In this document: positions 1 to 12,533 of the stretch, one piece after another
Layout of the letters: each line of letters starts with the position of its first letter
How positions within the stretch are numbered: position 1 is the stretch's first letter
DNA from: Phycomyces blakesleeanus NRRL 1555(-)
Lineage: Eukaryota; Mucoromycota; Mucoromycetes; Mucorales; Phycomycetaceae
Direction: 5' to 3'
Assembly (NCBI RefSeq): GCF_001638985.1
Contig: NW_017265140.1
Location: 1,054,001 to 1,118,000 of the forward strand
DNA length: 64,000 bases
Translations under genes and position numbers: made by a program
Notes under the pieces: generated by a model
What the model was told of the DNA's origin: nothing
The model's input: the letters and a program-made list of their open reading frames with translations, nothing else
Database searches by the model: none

Positions 1-1254
1 GGTAATTTCTAGCAAAAAATAAAGGAAAAGGGCAACAGTACCGGCAACGGCAATAAGAAGAATAAAAATAAAGTAAAATAATAACGACACCGACAACGGA
101 TGATGATAATGACACCAACCGTAAACAATGGTAGAGATTTCCGAATAACACGAGTTTTATCGGCTAGATCCGCAAAGACTATATTACCACTCCAACAGAC
201 TTTGAGTGGGTAAAAGGGTTCTTCTTTATTCTTTATTTTCTAATAAAGAAGTGTATATCATCATCCTCTTTTATATATATATTCACTTGACAATAGATTG
301 CACACAAACTCAAATAAACACAATAAAATAAAGAGTATAATAGGGATAATGATCCTTTTATTCCTTTTAATCGGCCAAGAAGATAAAAAGAAGAAAAAGG
401 CCTATTTCTCGCTTTGACTCTCTTCACCCGATCAGGATAAAACTCACATGCCTAATGACATTCTGGAAAACAACGTGGTAACTCAAAGAAAAGAAACTGT
501 CTGGCAATAGCTAACTCTTTTGGTCCATGAGATCAATAGACCACAATGACAATCATAAAAGTCATGATTACCACAACATTTCTTAAAGGTGGTTAAAGCC
601 TCAAAAGAGAAGGCGCTTTGATATCGTACCAAGAACAAGAAATATATATATATATATACATAGAATGTGTATCTTGCTCTTTTAAAGACAAAATCTGTAT
701 TACAGCACAATATATATGTGTGTTATATATAAAAAGGAATCATTTCCTCAAAATTGATTTGCTAAACTAAATCAGACAAAAATATTCTTCCTTAGAGTAA
801 TATATAATTAGATATAATTCAATATTGATTGAATGACTGTCCGTAGCACAAATTTTAGAAATTACAGATAGTGATTTTGTAATTCTCCAATGCTTTTGTG
901 TTGATTATAATAATTATTAATCATTTGTCTTGTTATTCCTTTTAACTTTCGACTAGTATTATCTGTATATATGCTGGTATTTTATTTTAGCACCTTGATA
1001 GACTGTGAATATACACATTATATATATATATAAAGAAACTTTTACTAATTTTTTTTTTGTAATTTTGAATTTTAATTTGACTGTTTTTTTGTTATTATTA
1101 TTTTATGTGTGTGTGTGTATTCTTTTTTTTTTCACAGCTGCTACTACTACTTGGTATACATCCATATACATATAAATAAAATATATATATAAATACTATA
1201 TACATACTATATACATACATACAGACCTATATACACATTATACACGTACTATAC
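1..1254. other. Intergenic AT-rich DNA, no gene seen
   Basis: Only short chance open frames occur here. The stretch has TA-rich simple repeats near 650 and 1020, a GT run near 1110 and poly-T tracts just upstream of the gene that starts at 1255, which probably lie in its promoter or 5' leader. No RNA gene or TE protein is recognisable. Confidence 0.5.
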
Positions 1255-1821
1255 ATGACAATGCACGAAAATAAACGCGTCAAATTGGACACCATTGAAT
1301 CCAAAGCGAATACAAACAATGTCGATCATCAAGAAAACACAGCCAACAATAATGACAAACCCAAAGCCAAAGACAAGGGAAAGGGCAAGGGCAAGGCCAG
1401 AGAAGAGGATATTGCAGAATTAGTAGTACCTGGATTATCCCAAGATGAAGTCAAGGAAGAAAAAGAAGAAGAAGAAAAAGAAGAAGAGGAAGGAGAGGAA
1501 GAAGAGGAGGAAGAAGAAGAAGGAGACAAGAGTACATCATTGGCAGAATTTTGGAAGCATGAATATGGTGATGATGACGATGAAGATGATGATGAGGATT
1601 TCAAGTCTGATGAAGAAGAGAGTGAGGATGACTATGAAGAGGATTCTGATGAAGTGGATGAGGATGGACCTTCTTCAGCATCAAAGAATGTCAAAAATGC
1701 TTCGTCTTCGTCTTCGTCTTCTGCTTCTGCTTCTGCCTCTTCTTCTTTTGGTTCTGGCTCTGGATCAAAAGACGATTCCAAGACGTCTCTTAAACGTAAA
1801 GAAAGAGAAGAAGAGGAATAA
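1255..1821 (+). CDS. Small, very acidic nuclear-type protein (188 aa)
   Basis: A single open frame of 188 codons starting MTMHENKRVKLD; a second ATG two codons later could also be used. The N-terminus is polar and Lys-rich (about 35-50, a KGKGKGKAR block). A Glu-rich tract follows (about 62-92), then a short ordered-looking patch (AEFWKHEYG, about 97-105), a long Asp/Glu segment with isolated aromatics (DEDF, DDYEE, about 106-136), a Ser/Ala repeat and a basic KRKERE end. Acidic stretches carrying single Phe/Tyr residues resemble the DEF/Y histone-binding motifs of H2A-H2B chaperones such as Chz1 or Swc5, so a chromatin role is possible. That is inference from composition; no family is recognised. 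A further 3' exon cannot be excluded. Low-complexity repeats make the antisense frames look open too. Confidence 0.6.
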   Translation: MTMHENKRVKLDTIESKANTNNVDHQENTANNNDKPKAKDKGKGKGKAREEDIAELVVPGLSQDEVKEEKEEEEKEEEEGEEEEEEEEEGDKSTSLAEFWKHEYGDDDDEDDDEDFKSDEEESEDDYEEDSDEVDEDGPSSASKNVKNASSSSSSSASASASSSFGSGSGSKDDSKTSLKRKEREEEE

Positions 1822-4447
1822 AAGATTAGCATACGTGGTTTGAATTATAGTTAATTGATTCATTAAATTAACGAATAAATGCTTGTATGTTTGTATTTGC
1901 TTTTGAATGTAAATTATTATTATTATTATTTTATGGCGCTGATGTGATTTCTTGTTGGGTATTCATGGTCATGAAAGGAAGGCCAAGAATAAAAAATATA
2001 TAAAAAAAAAAGGTCAATCAATCAGTCAATCAGTCAATCAGTCAATCAGTCAATCGATCAATTAATCAATTAATATATATATATCTTTATCTTTATCTTT
2101 ATCTATCTATAAATACATATGCATTAATTGATCATTTATATATTATCTTTCTGTCAATTCTGTCAATCGTGTATCAATGGTCTGACCACTTATTCAGCAA
2201 TTCAGCAAATTCTTTTTTGAATGACAAAATTACAAAAAATGATCTGTTTTATATAGATTTATAGTTATATGCACATTATTATTGATGATTTGCTTAATTG
2301 ATAGCCAATGGTCAATATTGAGATTAATATCAAGTAATGGTAAAAATATTTTGATCTTTGATTTTCTCGGATCATGATTGTGATTTGACTGTAATTTGAA
2401 TATAATTAGAGTTTGTAACTGTGACTGTACTTGAAAATACTATAAATACTATAAATATTATAAATATATATACAAAATAATTTATCCATCAGAGCACTTT
2501 TTTTTTTATTTTTTTTTTATTACATACTTATTTACTTAATTAGTAATTCGATTTAATAAGCTTCAAAGAGATGAACCAATATACAATGAAATAAAATATA
2601 ATCCTTTGTCCCTTTTAAACACTTTCCAACCTTCTTATTCCTGAGTGTAACGATCAATATGTTTGTTTGTTGAAGAGTTAGCTGGTTTCAATTCACCAAA
2701 TGCCCAAAGGACGTCCATACTTTGGTTTGGATGATGGTAAAGATGACAGCGACAGGGCCGGATATAGGATACTTCTTGTGTTGAGAAATCGGCTTCCGAT
2801 AGACGATCGGGTTACAAGGTCGACATGTTCACAAGAGAAATATGTATGAAAGAGCCGTGGACAATCCTTTTTAGTAAAGTGACATTTTTATCGTTTTCAA
2901 ACTGACAAAATATACCGTTTTTCAGTGTATAATTAAAAGGCAATTAATTAATTAAAATAAAGCCCTTTCTTAAAATTCTTTATTCTTTCACGCCAATACC
3001 ACTTACTGACCTGACACTAATGCAAAAATAAATAAATAAATAAATGCTAAAATACTTGACACTGCACCAATAATATTATATCTCTTTTATATTCTCTTGT
3101 TTATAATAGTCAGCAGAATTATGTATATAAATACATACATACATACATTATATAAGCATTTATTATATATACGAAAGAAAAATAGAGTAATTGTTGGCTG
3201 ATTCCCTTTTTATTCCTTTCCATCTTTTATTTTCTATTTGCTCTTTGTCTTTTTGTTCTTCTTCTTTTGGTTGATTTAAACACGATTTTCAATTATCCAA
3301 TATAAAAATATAACTAAGAATAAGAATAAGAATAAATAACCGCTCTCACCCGAAGATTTATATATAAATATATATTACATAATATAAAAAAAAACTCGTT
3401 GCTGTGACACACACGCGGTGTAATACCAGAATTTGACAAGAATATATTCCTTTTATAGAATAGCCAAAGAATCAAAGATTTCGTCTTTTTTCCTTTTTAT
3501 ATATATAATAGTGTATTTTATATACATGTTGCAGGAATTACAAAACACAAAAAAAAGTGGAGAATCGGCTATACCTTTAAGCTAATACCCTTTTATATAA
3601 AATAATTACTAATATATATATTATTACAATTGTTATTGTTGTTTTGCGTTGTGGCAAATTGTGTGTGTGTGTTTATTGAGTTGTAATGTTGTTGTTGTTG
3701 TCTATAGAATGAATAACGAGAAATGTACAATGAAGAGGTGGAGGGGGGTTTTTTGTTCTGTTCTGTTCTGTATAAAGGTAGTAGTAACAGTAATAAGTCT
3801 ATAATTAAAATAAATAAATAATATAATATAAATTACAAAGAGAAAAGATGTGCATGAAAATATTGGTGATGATGATAATAATGAATATGAAGATGATGTT
3901 TAGGGCTTAAATAAATAGTGTATAGAAATGCTTAGGGGAGTGTTTCTTTTTTGGATAGGGTGAAAAAGAGAGAAATGCTTATAGTGAAAAATAATTAAAT
4001 AAATAAAAAGAGTATGTGCTGTCTATAGTGTTTCTTGTTTCTTTTTAAGAAAAATGCTTATAAATGAATGATGTGTCTAAACGTTGTATGAATGTGTTGG
4101 GTGCGTATGATGGCAATTGTACTATGATTATAGTAATAGTAATAGTAATGATAAACGGCAGAATTTCTTGTGCTGGTTGATTGGTGACGATGATAATTGA
4201 TGATAATGATGATTATGATGGTGATGGTGATGATAATTGATGATAATGATGATAATGATGATAATGATGATGATGATGGTCTTGATTTTGATTTGCTTGG
4301 ATTTGCTTGGGTTTGCATGGAATTGGATTGGATTGGATTTCATTTGACTGTGTTTTTATGTTACCGGTTGTTTGGATTGTCAATGATTTGGTGATGCAAG
4401 ATAATAAATGTTATATAAAAAAAATGCAGATGAAATGTGATGCAAGT
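1822..4447. other. Long intergenic region with many simple repeats
   Basis: No convincing gene. Contents include an octamer-like TCAATCAG array at about 2015-2058, CTTTAT repeats near 2085-2110, TACA repeats near 3135, TTG repeats near 3690 and a GAT/GATAAT array at about 4185-4275 that opens spurious frames on both strands. Positions 2690-2860 are more GC-rich and could hold an exon, but neither strand gives a readable product with a start and stop I would defend. Confidence 0.4.
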
Positions 4448-5159
4448 CTAATAGAGGTCTATGGCGGTGGTGTAGTATGAGTATGATGGTTCGATCGAGT
4501 CTTCTTCATTGATCGAGTCGGGAAGCGAGTTATATGTTCGTTCGAGATAGTCAAGTCGAGGACGTAATTGTGATTCAATATAATTACGGAACCACATATC
4601 TGTGGTCTGTTGGACTAGGGTATCGAATGCACGGTTGTAGTTATCGATTGCCTCTCGTGTTGTCTCTAAATCTCCAGGATAATAAGGTGATCCAACAGAA
4701 TCTCTAGCATAATTGATCTACAAAACACATAAATTAATAAAGTTTTCTTTAGATGAATCAAATGTTATAATTTACCTCATCAAGAGCATAGGCATATAAT
4801 TCGTTTACACCAGCCGTTTCTTTGGCAATGTCTAGTGTGGGTGATGGTGGAAGTGAATTGGGTCGTCTAAAGAGGTTTGGGATACTGGAGAACAGACGCT
4901 CTGCCTTTGTGCTGTGGTCAGACATGAGTGTAAGTGAATCACTCAATTTACGTTTATGGGTGTGTGAGTGTTCTGTTTGTGGTGAGTCTGTGGGTGTTGG
5001 TAGGTAGGTTGATGCGGAAGAGGTTGATGATTGGTTTGAACAGCAGCTACAGTCTGATGTTCGTCGTTTTGTGGATATGGTAAGTGGGTCAGCAGAGAAA
5101 CGAGACTTTAGACTGCACCATTTTGATCGTAGTGATGATGGTTGTTTAGAAAAAGGCAT
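4448..5159 (-). CDS. Two-exon conserved-looking protein of unknown function (217 aa)
   Basis: Exon 1 is 5159-4776 (start MPFSKQPSS) and exon 2 is 4717-4448, ending at TAG. The 58-nt intron begins GTAAAT and ends TAG, and the join is in phase (DE|INYARDS). The first 125 residues are Ser/Thr/Pro-rich and basic, probably disordered, with several R/K-x-x-S sites that could be kinase targets. The second half is compact and helical-looking, from about residue 112 (VNELYAYALDEINYARDS) through a Trp/Tyr-rich segment (TTDMWFRNYIESQL) to an acidic end. A longer frame begins 132 nt upstream, but its extra N-terminus runs through a TATA microsatellite, so the downstream ATG is preferred. The family is not recognised; a regulatory or scaffold protein of this fungal group is a guess. 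Confidence 0.7.
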
Positions 5160-6918
5160 GGTGATGTTAAGTATGAATGTTAAATGTTGATTGGATGCTA
5201 ATGTGTATGTGTGTGTTATGAATATATATATATATATATATATAAATATATATAATATTTTTTGTTGTTGGCAAAGGATGAAGGAAAGCAAAAGAGAAAC
5301 GAAAATGGCTGAGATTTACAAGTATTTATATATATTTTTTTAATTTGAAAATTTTTTTATATATACAAATTTATTTATTTATATTAGAGTTTATTTCCAT
5401 GGCAACACACGCTTTTTTTTACTTTAAATGTATCTTTTGTATATTTAGAAAAGCAGGGTGTCCTGTGCCTATCTTTGGTCTATAATATCAATGATTGCAC
5501 GATGACAATTCTTTTAAATCCATGGCTGCTATTGATTTCCTCTTCATGTTTTTTATTTTCTTCTTATTAGTTATTGGCAGTAATTGTCATTAAACCTATA
5601 CATACAATAGAATATTATTTTGACAGCGTTAATCAAGTTTATCGAACTGTATCAAGGATTTTAAACAGCCAATATTACGCTTATTTTTCTTTTATTCTCT
5701 AAAGATTATATTTCATATGATTCTTTGTTCTTTCCTCATCTCACATGCATTCTCACAGATCAACCGATTATTTTTTTAAGGATGATTTATTAATTAAATA
5801 TATATAAAATGACATTTAAATGTTTATACGGACACATTTGTAATCTATTTGTCCGCTTTTTCTTCGGTATTCAATTTTTATATATATCAAAACAGCAGAC
5901 AGAAACTGGAGAACTTTTGACCAACTCAAAGATCCGGAAAACCGGAGAACTGGATTTTTTTTGGTAAAATTGAAACATAATGATCCCCTTTTTTTTAAGA
6001 AAAAAAATAGATGACTCAAAATGTTAAGAAATACTTGGGATAAGAGTTTATCACAAGCCAAATAATAACAGTAGTATCATTTGTCAATTACACCCTGAGA
6101 AATACATACATTGTTTATATATCTATTTTCTTATAATCTTTATCTTTCTTGTACCTCTTTTGGTAAATATTATCTACACATTACCAAATCGACATGATAC
6201 AATACAATGCGATACTACACAATAGAATAGAATAAAATCCAACCCAACCCAACCCAATTCAATTCAATTCAATTCAATTCAATTCAATGGACTTACTTTA
6301 TTTGGGTTAAATCCCCACACAAGCACACAAGCACCAACCCACCCACCCACATACCCATATAAATAAAATTACATATTAATCATAAACGTACGTGTGCCTT
6401 ACTTGACTCATACTCCCTTTTTTTTTCTCACTCCCTCCTTTCTCTTATATTTTATTGTCTATCTATCGATTTATCTCTCTCTTTTATATTTTTTTTTTAC
6501 CAGTTTGGGTCGGACTAGAAAATCCATTATTATTATTTTTATTTAAAAAATCGAAATTCCCAAAAACAGTACACAATAAGCCAAAGAACATGCCAGAAAT
6601 CTATTCACAGCCCATCAAAAATAAAAATAAAAATAAAAATAAAAATAAATTTTGAATAATTTATTGAAACACATTCTTATTCTTAATATCATTATTATTT
6701 TTCAAAATCAACCATCAGAACAAGAACGAGATTTGTGCTCGTTATTAACAGTAAATAAGTAAATGGTAAAAATAGCACTAGACAAAATAAGAGAAGCAAA
6801 AACAAAAGCAAAAAATATGTGCATTTACATATATATATATTAATCGGATATTATATAAACCGATATACATAGATAGATATATATCAATTAAAAAATAATA
6901 ATTATGTGCTCGTTATTG
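5160..6918. other. Intergenic region with pentamer microsatellites
   Basis: This lies between the divergent 5' side of the 4448-5159 gene and the 3' end of the protease gene. It contains a TA run (5221-5243), a CCCAA-type array running into an AATTC pentamer array (about 6240-6288), and an AAAAT pentamer array near 6618-6650. Open frames at 5816-6061 and 6455-6655 are AT-biased and low complexity, and I do not call them genes. Confidence 0.45.
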
Positions 6919-9002
6919 CTATATAATACTCATTGATACAATAATCACAAGTAGATAATAAAAGTGCGCGGCTGGGTTGAACCACGACGTCGTCGAACAG
7001 ACCAACAAGGATACCAATCCCGTTCCTGCCGATGTGACAGGGGTAACCTTGGTCAAAGCATGGTTGTTATTGCTGTCATCACACACCGATTTGGATTTGT
7101 AGGTCTTGACGGCTCCGTCAGTTGTGTAATTCGATTTAGTCAGGACAGTAGAATAGCCCAGGGAGTCTAGAATCCTCAGGATGCCTGGACCGATTGGCGA
7201 ACGGTACACCTGCGACACAAGTGTACCATTGTTGAGCGTCGTATTGTACCGAATGACCGGCAACCTGTCGTACATCTCGCTCACAAGCTCCTCGAGTGTC
7301 TGGCCAGTGATGTAGTGCCGCGTCATGAGGAAGTCGGGTGTGCTGGCATATTGGTCATCGACGTGCGAAATAGAAATCCCGGGTCGATTGTTGGTCCGGT
7401 CAAACTGTTCTGATTGCGAGCTCAGCACGTTTGAGCCCGTCAGGAGTGTCATGTTCTGGTAGGTCTGCTTGAGATAAGGGTCCGTATTGAAGCTGCTGTT
7501 GGCAATCAATGGCCCAAAAAAGTCAAACCGAAGCGTCCTTGGCTGCGACATCGAGTTCCAGAGCTTGCGTGCATTCTTGGCCTGGCTAGATCGATTGAAC
7601 TGCCGGACAAAGTTGATAATAAAGGCGTCGCTGTCCTGAACACAGAAGTTTTGCATGTCGAATCCAATAGTCGACAGATTTGCATGACTGACTCCATTTA
7701 TAGTAGTAATGTTAAGCGGGTTATTATCACCACTGGCATCATTTGTATTCTCATTGTCGCCTGCTGTACTATTGCCAGTAATACCACTACCGCTACTACC
7801 GCTACCGCTACTACTACTACTATTGATACTGGTCGTGCTCGTATCGTTGTTTTCAATCACACTCACAAGGAATTTGTCAAAGATCATCGTCGGTTGGAAG
7901 CCGGTAATAAATGCCGGCCCGGTGTCTTGATTGACGTACCAGTAAGGCCCTGGAGTCACAATCTGCAGATCGGTCGCATCAATAAACCCATCCACCAGTG
8001 TTCTGAAAGGCGATGCGTCCGTCCAAAAGTATGCTGCCCAGGCACTGATGAACCCCAGGCCATGCAACAGTTCGTGGAGTACAATGTACCGGACATCGAT
8101 CTGGTGTTGTTGAATTGCGGCCGTGTCATTAAAAAACCAATATTTCCCACCAGGAGGAACATTACTACTAGTATTACTATTCGTAGAACTTGCGTTCCAT
8201 CCTTCACTCTGGGCCTTGTCAAAATCAACAGCGGCCATATACGCATCATGGTTGATCTCAATGTCTACGTCATGGTCGGCCCAGACCGATGTATTACTGT
8301 ATGGGGCAAGCTGTTTTGCAAGTGCCTGAGGGTACACATAATTCAAGTCGGCCCCATCATCAAAAAATGGCAGTGTAAACTAATGTTGCTTTGAAAGTTC
8401 AATAAAACCCCAAAATAGATAGGATAGATATACGAAATGTGCTATTTACTTTTAACTAATATATAATTAGATATGTTCTTGCTTACTTGGGAGGTGGGTG
8501 CACCCCAGCCATAGGTACCATTGTTACACTTTTTGTCACAGAAATTATAGTATGAAATCCATATACTATAAAGATGTTTGGTTGTTATCCTCTTTGAATA
8601 ATTGATCGATTCATATGTATTTTATCGTTATCATCATTATTATGATTTTAATAGTAAAGTAAGAAGATATTAAAACATACGTCATGTTGTTTTTGATTGT
8701 CACCACCTGGGTGAAGGTATTGATGGCCGAATCGACGGCATCTTTAACTTTTCCGCAAAACACCTTGTCAAGTGTACATGAAAATTGATATTGTACCAAG
8801 GCACCGACTGTATTGTTGGATTGTGAGCTGGTTACATTGGCTCGAGTGGATGGGGTTGCGGATGCAGCGTATGATAGTTGAGCTGTTCGTGTATGGGAAA
8901 GTGAAGAAGTTGCGGTTGGGAACCAGGTGGATTGGGAATTGATCTCGAGTGAATTGTCCAATAATAGTAATCTTTGTAATGTTATGTCTTTTAATGAGGT
9001 TG

Positions 9003-9033
<31 letters not shown>

Positions 9034-9198
9034 TGATGCTAATGAGGATGCTGATGAGAATGCTGATGAGAATGCTGGTGATGGTGGTGATGTATTGTCT
9101 TTATCTGAATCTATTGATATTGATTCTGCATTTGTAATAACAAAAGATAATATGAAGGAGAGAAGTAGTGTTTGTGTGATCCATTGTATATTTTGCAT
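6919..9198 (-). CDS. Secreted, GPI-anchored putative zinc metalloprotease (685 aa)
   Basis: Three exons, 9198-8681, 8565-8487 and 8379-6919, are joined by GTATGT..TAG and GTAAGC..TAG introns that keep frame. The start MQNIQWITQ is followed by a hydrophobic signal peptide (to about residue 25); an upstream in-frame start would disrupt it. Residues 30-75 form a Ser-rich linker. The middle exon adds a Cys pair (NFCDKKC). The catalytic signature HELLHGLGF lies at about residue 301 and matches zincin HExxH, with Glu as general base. There are many N-glycosylation sequons. The C-terminus is a Ser/Thr-rich stretch and a hydrophobic tail with no basic residues after it, typical of a GPI signal. The metzincin third ligand (HExxHxxGxxH) is not met because Ser takes that place, so the third zinc ligand is unknown. 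Probable role: cell-surface proteolysis. No finer family assignment is made. Confidence 0.75.
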
Positions 9199-9719
9199 CT
9201 TATAATAAAATAGAAACAAGAACGAACAGCAAGAAAATAACAAAAATAATTAATAATTAATAATTAATTAATTATATTATATTATATTATATTATATTAT
9301 ATTATATTATATTATATTATAGTATGAATAATATAAATAAAATAAAATAAAATGGAAAATGGAAAATAAAATTGAAGAAAAGAGTAAAATGAAATAGGAA
9401 CAAAATAAAGAATTATGCTTTCTACCTTGTCCCTTACTCAGCTATCATTATCTTTGGTAACCAAAAACACATACAAATTAATCAATTCATTCATTTGTAT
9501 ATTATTATTATTTTCTTTCTGTTCCTGCTCTTGCTCTTGCTGGTTTTTATTTATTTATTTATTTATTATTAATATAGAGTTAAATGACAACTGTCAAACC
9601 TCAGTTATACAAGGTATCACAGTGCTAGTAATAATCATTTTTTGGTAATCATTTATATTATTTATAGTATTATATAAGCGTTTTCTCTGTGTGTCTTGAG
9701 AATTAAACCAAGAAAAATA
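9199..9719. other. Intergenic, ATTAT pentamer array
   Basis: This is the upstream region of the protease gene. It carries a perfect ATTAT-type pentamer array at about 9270-9320 and TTTA repeats near 9550. The open frame at 9415-9648 is low complexity and not called. Confidence 0.45.
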
Positions 9720-9779
9720 GATAGATATGGGGCATCTTACGGACAGACTGGCAAGACAGACAATATTTTCTAGTAGGAC

Positions 9780-10150
9780 ACAACATTGCTATTTAACCAG
9801 ACTAATTAATTCTGACCACCTCTCTGGGTAGATGCCTTTCTCCAATCCTTCAGGGCAAAATTGGCGTGTACTGGAAACTTGTCACTGAAATCTTATGCTA
9901 CCAACTTCTTTATGTCCGATCGAATGTATACAATCACGCACCAGAGGAATATCTTTGCAGAATATGTTCCCACTGATCACAAGGAATGGCTAATTTAAGA
10001 ATTGGCAATCTGGGTGATATCAATGGAGGTGACAGAATTTTGGAAATAAATTAAGCGTGAAAAATATCCTGCGTACTTTGGAGAAGTCATCTGCTCTCAA
10101 ATTAGCCACAAAAGTTGCTGCTCACGTCCGACGTCCAAAATCTAAAGACC
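9780..10150 (+). pseudogene. Possible decayed LINE 3' end (zinc-binding tail)
   Basis: Broken frames give a pattern reminiscent of the C-terminal zinc-binding region of fungal LINE reverse transcriptases. A Trp/Leu-rich segment (VYWKLVTEIL) is followed by a Cys pair (YLCRICS). Several stops interrupt it and no reverse transcriptase core is seen upstream. The GC content is higher than in the neighbouring intergenic DNA, which supports a foreign or once-coding origin. This is a weak call; the block could be another degraded gene. Confidence 0.25.
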
Positions 10151-10349
10151 ATTGACACAAACACCGATTATGATTTGCCAATACCTGTTTTCTACATCGG
10201 CAGCGTTGGAACCTGATAGTTTATTTGAAGCAGATTTCTCAACACAAGAAGTATCCAATTTAGCTGATATTGTGAATGATATTTCAAACCAGAAAAAAAA
10301 ACGGAAGTCCTGTCAAAGCAGCTGTAGTACATAGTATCACAAATCTGCA

Positions 10350-11411
10350 ATTCTACATAAATTTACCCTTCTTTTACTGTATTTCAATTATCTCATGCTT
10401 TTTTTTTATATATATAGTTTTCATGACACAAAGGACGGGGATTTTCACAAGCCAAGAAATAAAATAAAACAAATTATTCTTATGTGTGCATGTACGAATA
10501 CACCAATGCACCAATGTTCTTATGTTCTTATGTTTATATAAATGAGCAAATTGTCTGCGTATTTTATTGTAACAAATTGTTTTTCTTTATTTCTTTCTTT
10601 CATGTGCTTGATTATAAAAATTGTTAAAATACCAAAAAAACACACACACATACACACACAAACACAAAAAAAAAGTTGGTTCCTTTCCGATCATTTCCAT
10701 TTCTCCCCCAAAAACCCAATAGCTCTCCTCTTTGTCTTTTCCTTTTATATGTATATAATATTACTTCTTTCACCTTTATATTCACATATGATCCAACCTT
10801 GGTAAACAATATTGGAGTAAAGATATAATACAGTAGAAACCTGAAATTTGGATAACAACAGGTGAAAGTGAATAACACACACACACTTGTATATAAGTAT
10901 AATATTAATATTACTGTTCTTCTTTTTTGTAGCAATAAAACAAAACCAACCGACCAACCGACCAACCAAAAATAATACTAAACCACATATTTCTCATATA
11001 CTGATTATTATAAGAAGAATACCAAAATCCAATTCTCAACTGTATTTTGAACAGAAAAGCTACAATAATAATAATAATACAAATAAAAGTAAAAGTAAAA
11101 GTAGATAGCAGCAGCAAATGCCAAATGCCAAATGCCAAACATAATGCACTCCACATCCAATAGAAAGAAACCTATTACCCCTCCTCTTTCACCCCCTTAT
11201 TTCACGTATTATTTTAGTTTCCTCAGCACGTACTATCTTTATTATCTTTATCAATTCCAATAAATAAATAAATACTCTATTATCACTTTTATTTATTTGC
11301 TTCATTATTTATCAACCTCTTCTCTCTTTCTCTTTCTCTTTCTCTCACTATTCTTCATACACGCTACAAAGCCTAAAAATATAATATTTTCTCTACTGTT
11401 GTTGTTTCTAC
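10350..11411. other. Intergenic region, no gene supported
   Basis: CA-rich and poly-A/T tracts (around 10640-10670 and 10880) produce several overlapping chance frames on both strands. Nothing resembles a domain. Pyrimidine-rich blocks near 11320-11350 probably belong to the leader of the gene that follows. Confidence 0.4.
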
Positions 11412-11432
11412 TTGCTGCTCATGCGGTCAACC

Positions 11433-12533
11433 ATGGATATGTATCGATCTCTATCCTTATTCACAACCAATATATGGGACACGATAAAAAACCAGCTCTA
11501 CAACGCCTGGTACCACATCTACAGCTCCATATTCTGGATCTCATCTCTAGCAAGTTGTACATCGAGACCAAAAGCACAAGACATCTCCACAAAAAGCACT
11601 TCTTCTGTTTCCTTAAACAGATCCATCAGTTTTGATCTTAGTACCCTGTCTCCCAAACAAGTCCATCCTTATGATTATGACCAGGATTATGACCAGGATC
11701 AAGTATCTTATTTTAATAGATCTTTATTTAAAAGACATCGACCGCCACTTCCAAATTTCTCAAACACATTTACAGACGAGCCAAGAGATCATCAGATACC
11801 AGCACAGCCTGAATTAAATAGCATTATCAGTGCCGGTGATCGCGAAAAGCCAACCAGGCGTAGTTTCAGAAACCATTTCCAGACTCTAAAACACCGGCAG
11901 CTGTCCTTAAACGACGTCAAACGCTCTCTATTTCCTCGTCGTCAGTCAAAGGTCAACACAGCAGACAGTGTACCTAACTCTCCCATACCTAGTCATCAGA
12001 TTGTTTATTTATCAGATCCAACTACTCCTACTATTACCGATACTCCTACTTCTACTACTGATATCATTGCTACTACTACTGCTGTTGATTTGGCCGGCTC
12101 TGTTCCGATTTCCACTTCCACTTCCACTTCTACCTCTGCCTCTCTTCCTATTCTTGCTTCTGTTGAATCTATCAAGGCAGACTGCATTCACCGTCGCAGA
12201 TCTGTATCGGATGTACTTCTGAGATCTATATCGGCGTGGAAGCAAAAAGACTCTAGGGCAATCTCTCGACAAGAACCATGGAACGTATCTGCTCCAGATC
12301 TATTTAATCCTTCTGTGCAGTCTCTAAACACAGGCTCTAACAGCCCCAGTATTCCTACCGGTCTCTCCGATCTTGGCAACCTTGAAGACCTCGGCGACCC
12401 TAACGACTTCAGTAACCTCGGTGGATTTAGTAGCAGCTGTTCATCAAACAAGGATAGAATACTGAGTAAAAGTCAATCATTTGCTTTGTTTCGCCGTAAG
12501 ACAACGATCGGATCTTCTAGTAACAAAAAATAA
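11433..12533 (+). CDS. Ser/Thr/Pro-rich protein of unknown function (about 366 aa)
   Basis: A continuous open frame ending TAA at 12533. The start is placed at MDMYRSLSLF; an ATG 21 nt upstream (11412) is also in frame. The N-terminal 45 residues are aromatic and amphipathic (IWDTIKNQLYNAWYHIYSS, then IFWISSLASC) and could bind or enter a membrane. The remainder is mostly disordered: a DYDQDYDQDQ acidic block, basic Ser-rich patches of kinase-site type (RRSFRNHF, KRSLFPRRQS, RRRSVSDVLLRS), a Thr/Ser-rich simple segment and an Asn/Gly/Asp-rich stretch before a basic tail (FRRKTTIGSSSNKK). Repeated R-R-x-S and L-x-R-S contexts suggest phosphorylation and 14-3-3-type regulation. No domain is recognised and there is no intron. 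Confidence 0.6.
   Translation: MDMYRSLSLFTTNIWDTIKNQLYNAWYHIYSSIFWISSLASCTSRPKAQDISTKSTSSVSLNRSISFDLSTLSPKQVHPYDYDQDYDQDQVSYFNRSLFKRHRPPLPNFSNTFTDEPRDHQIPAQPELNSIISAGDREKPTRRSFRNHFQTLKHRQLSLNDVKRSLFPRRQSKVNTADSVPNSPIPSHQIVYLSDPTTPTITDTPTSTTDIIATTTAVDLAGSVPISTSTSTSTSASLPILASVESIKADCIHRRRSVSDVLLRSISAWKQKDSRAISRQEPWNVSAPDLFNPSVQSLNTGSNSPSIPTGLSDLGNLEDLGDPNDFSNLGGFSSSCSSNKDRILSKSQSFALFRRKTTIGSSSNKK

Noticed and set aside
1329..1843. Poly-Ser and poly-Lys frames overlapping the acidic gene
   Set aside because: Low-complexity shadows of the Glu/Ser-coding repeats in the called gene.
4058..4394. Ile- and Met/Asp-rich frames on both strands
   Set aside because: Products of a GAT/GATAAT microsatellite with no independent coding support.
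7651..8394. Open plus-strand frame of 247 codons
   Set aside because: It lies antisense to the catalytic exon of the zinc protease, which has clear motifs; the plus-strand frame is a shadow with no domain.
10542..11156. Several small open frames on both strands
   Set aside because: Driven by CA, poly-A and poly-T tracts; no start context, domain or splice model.
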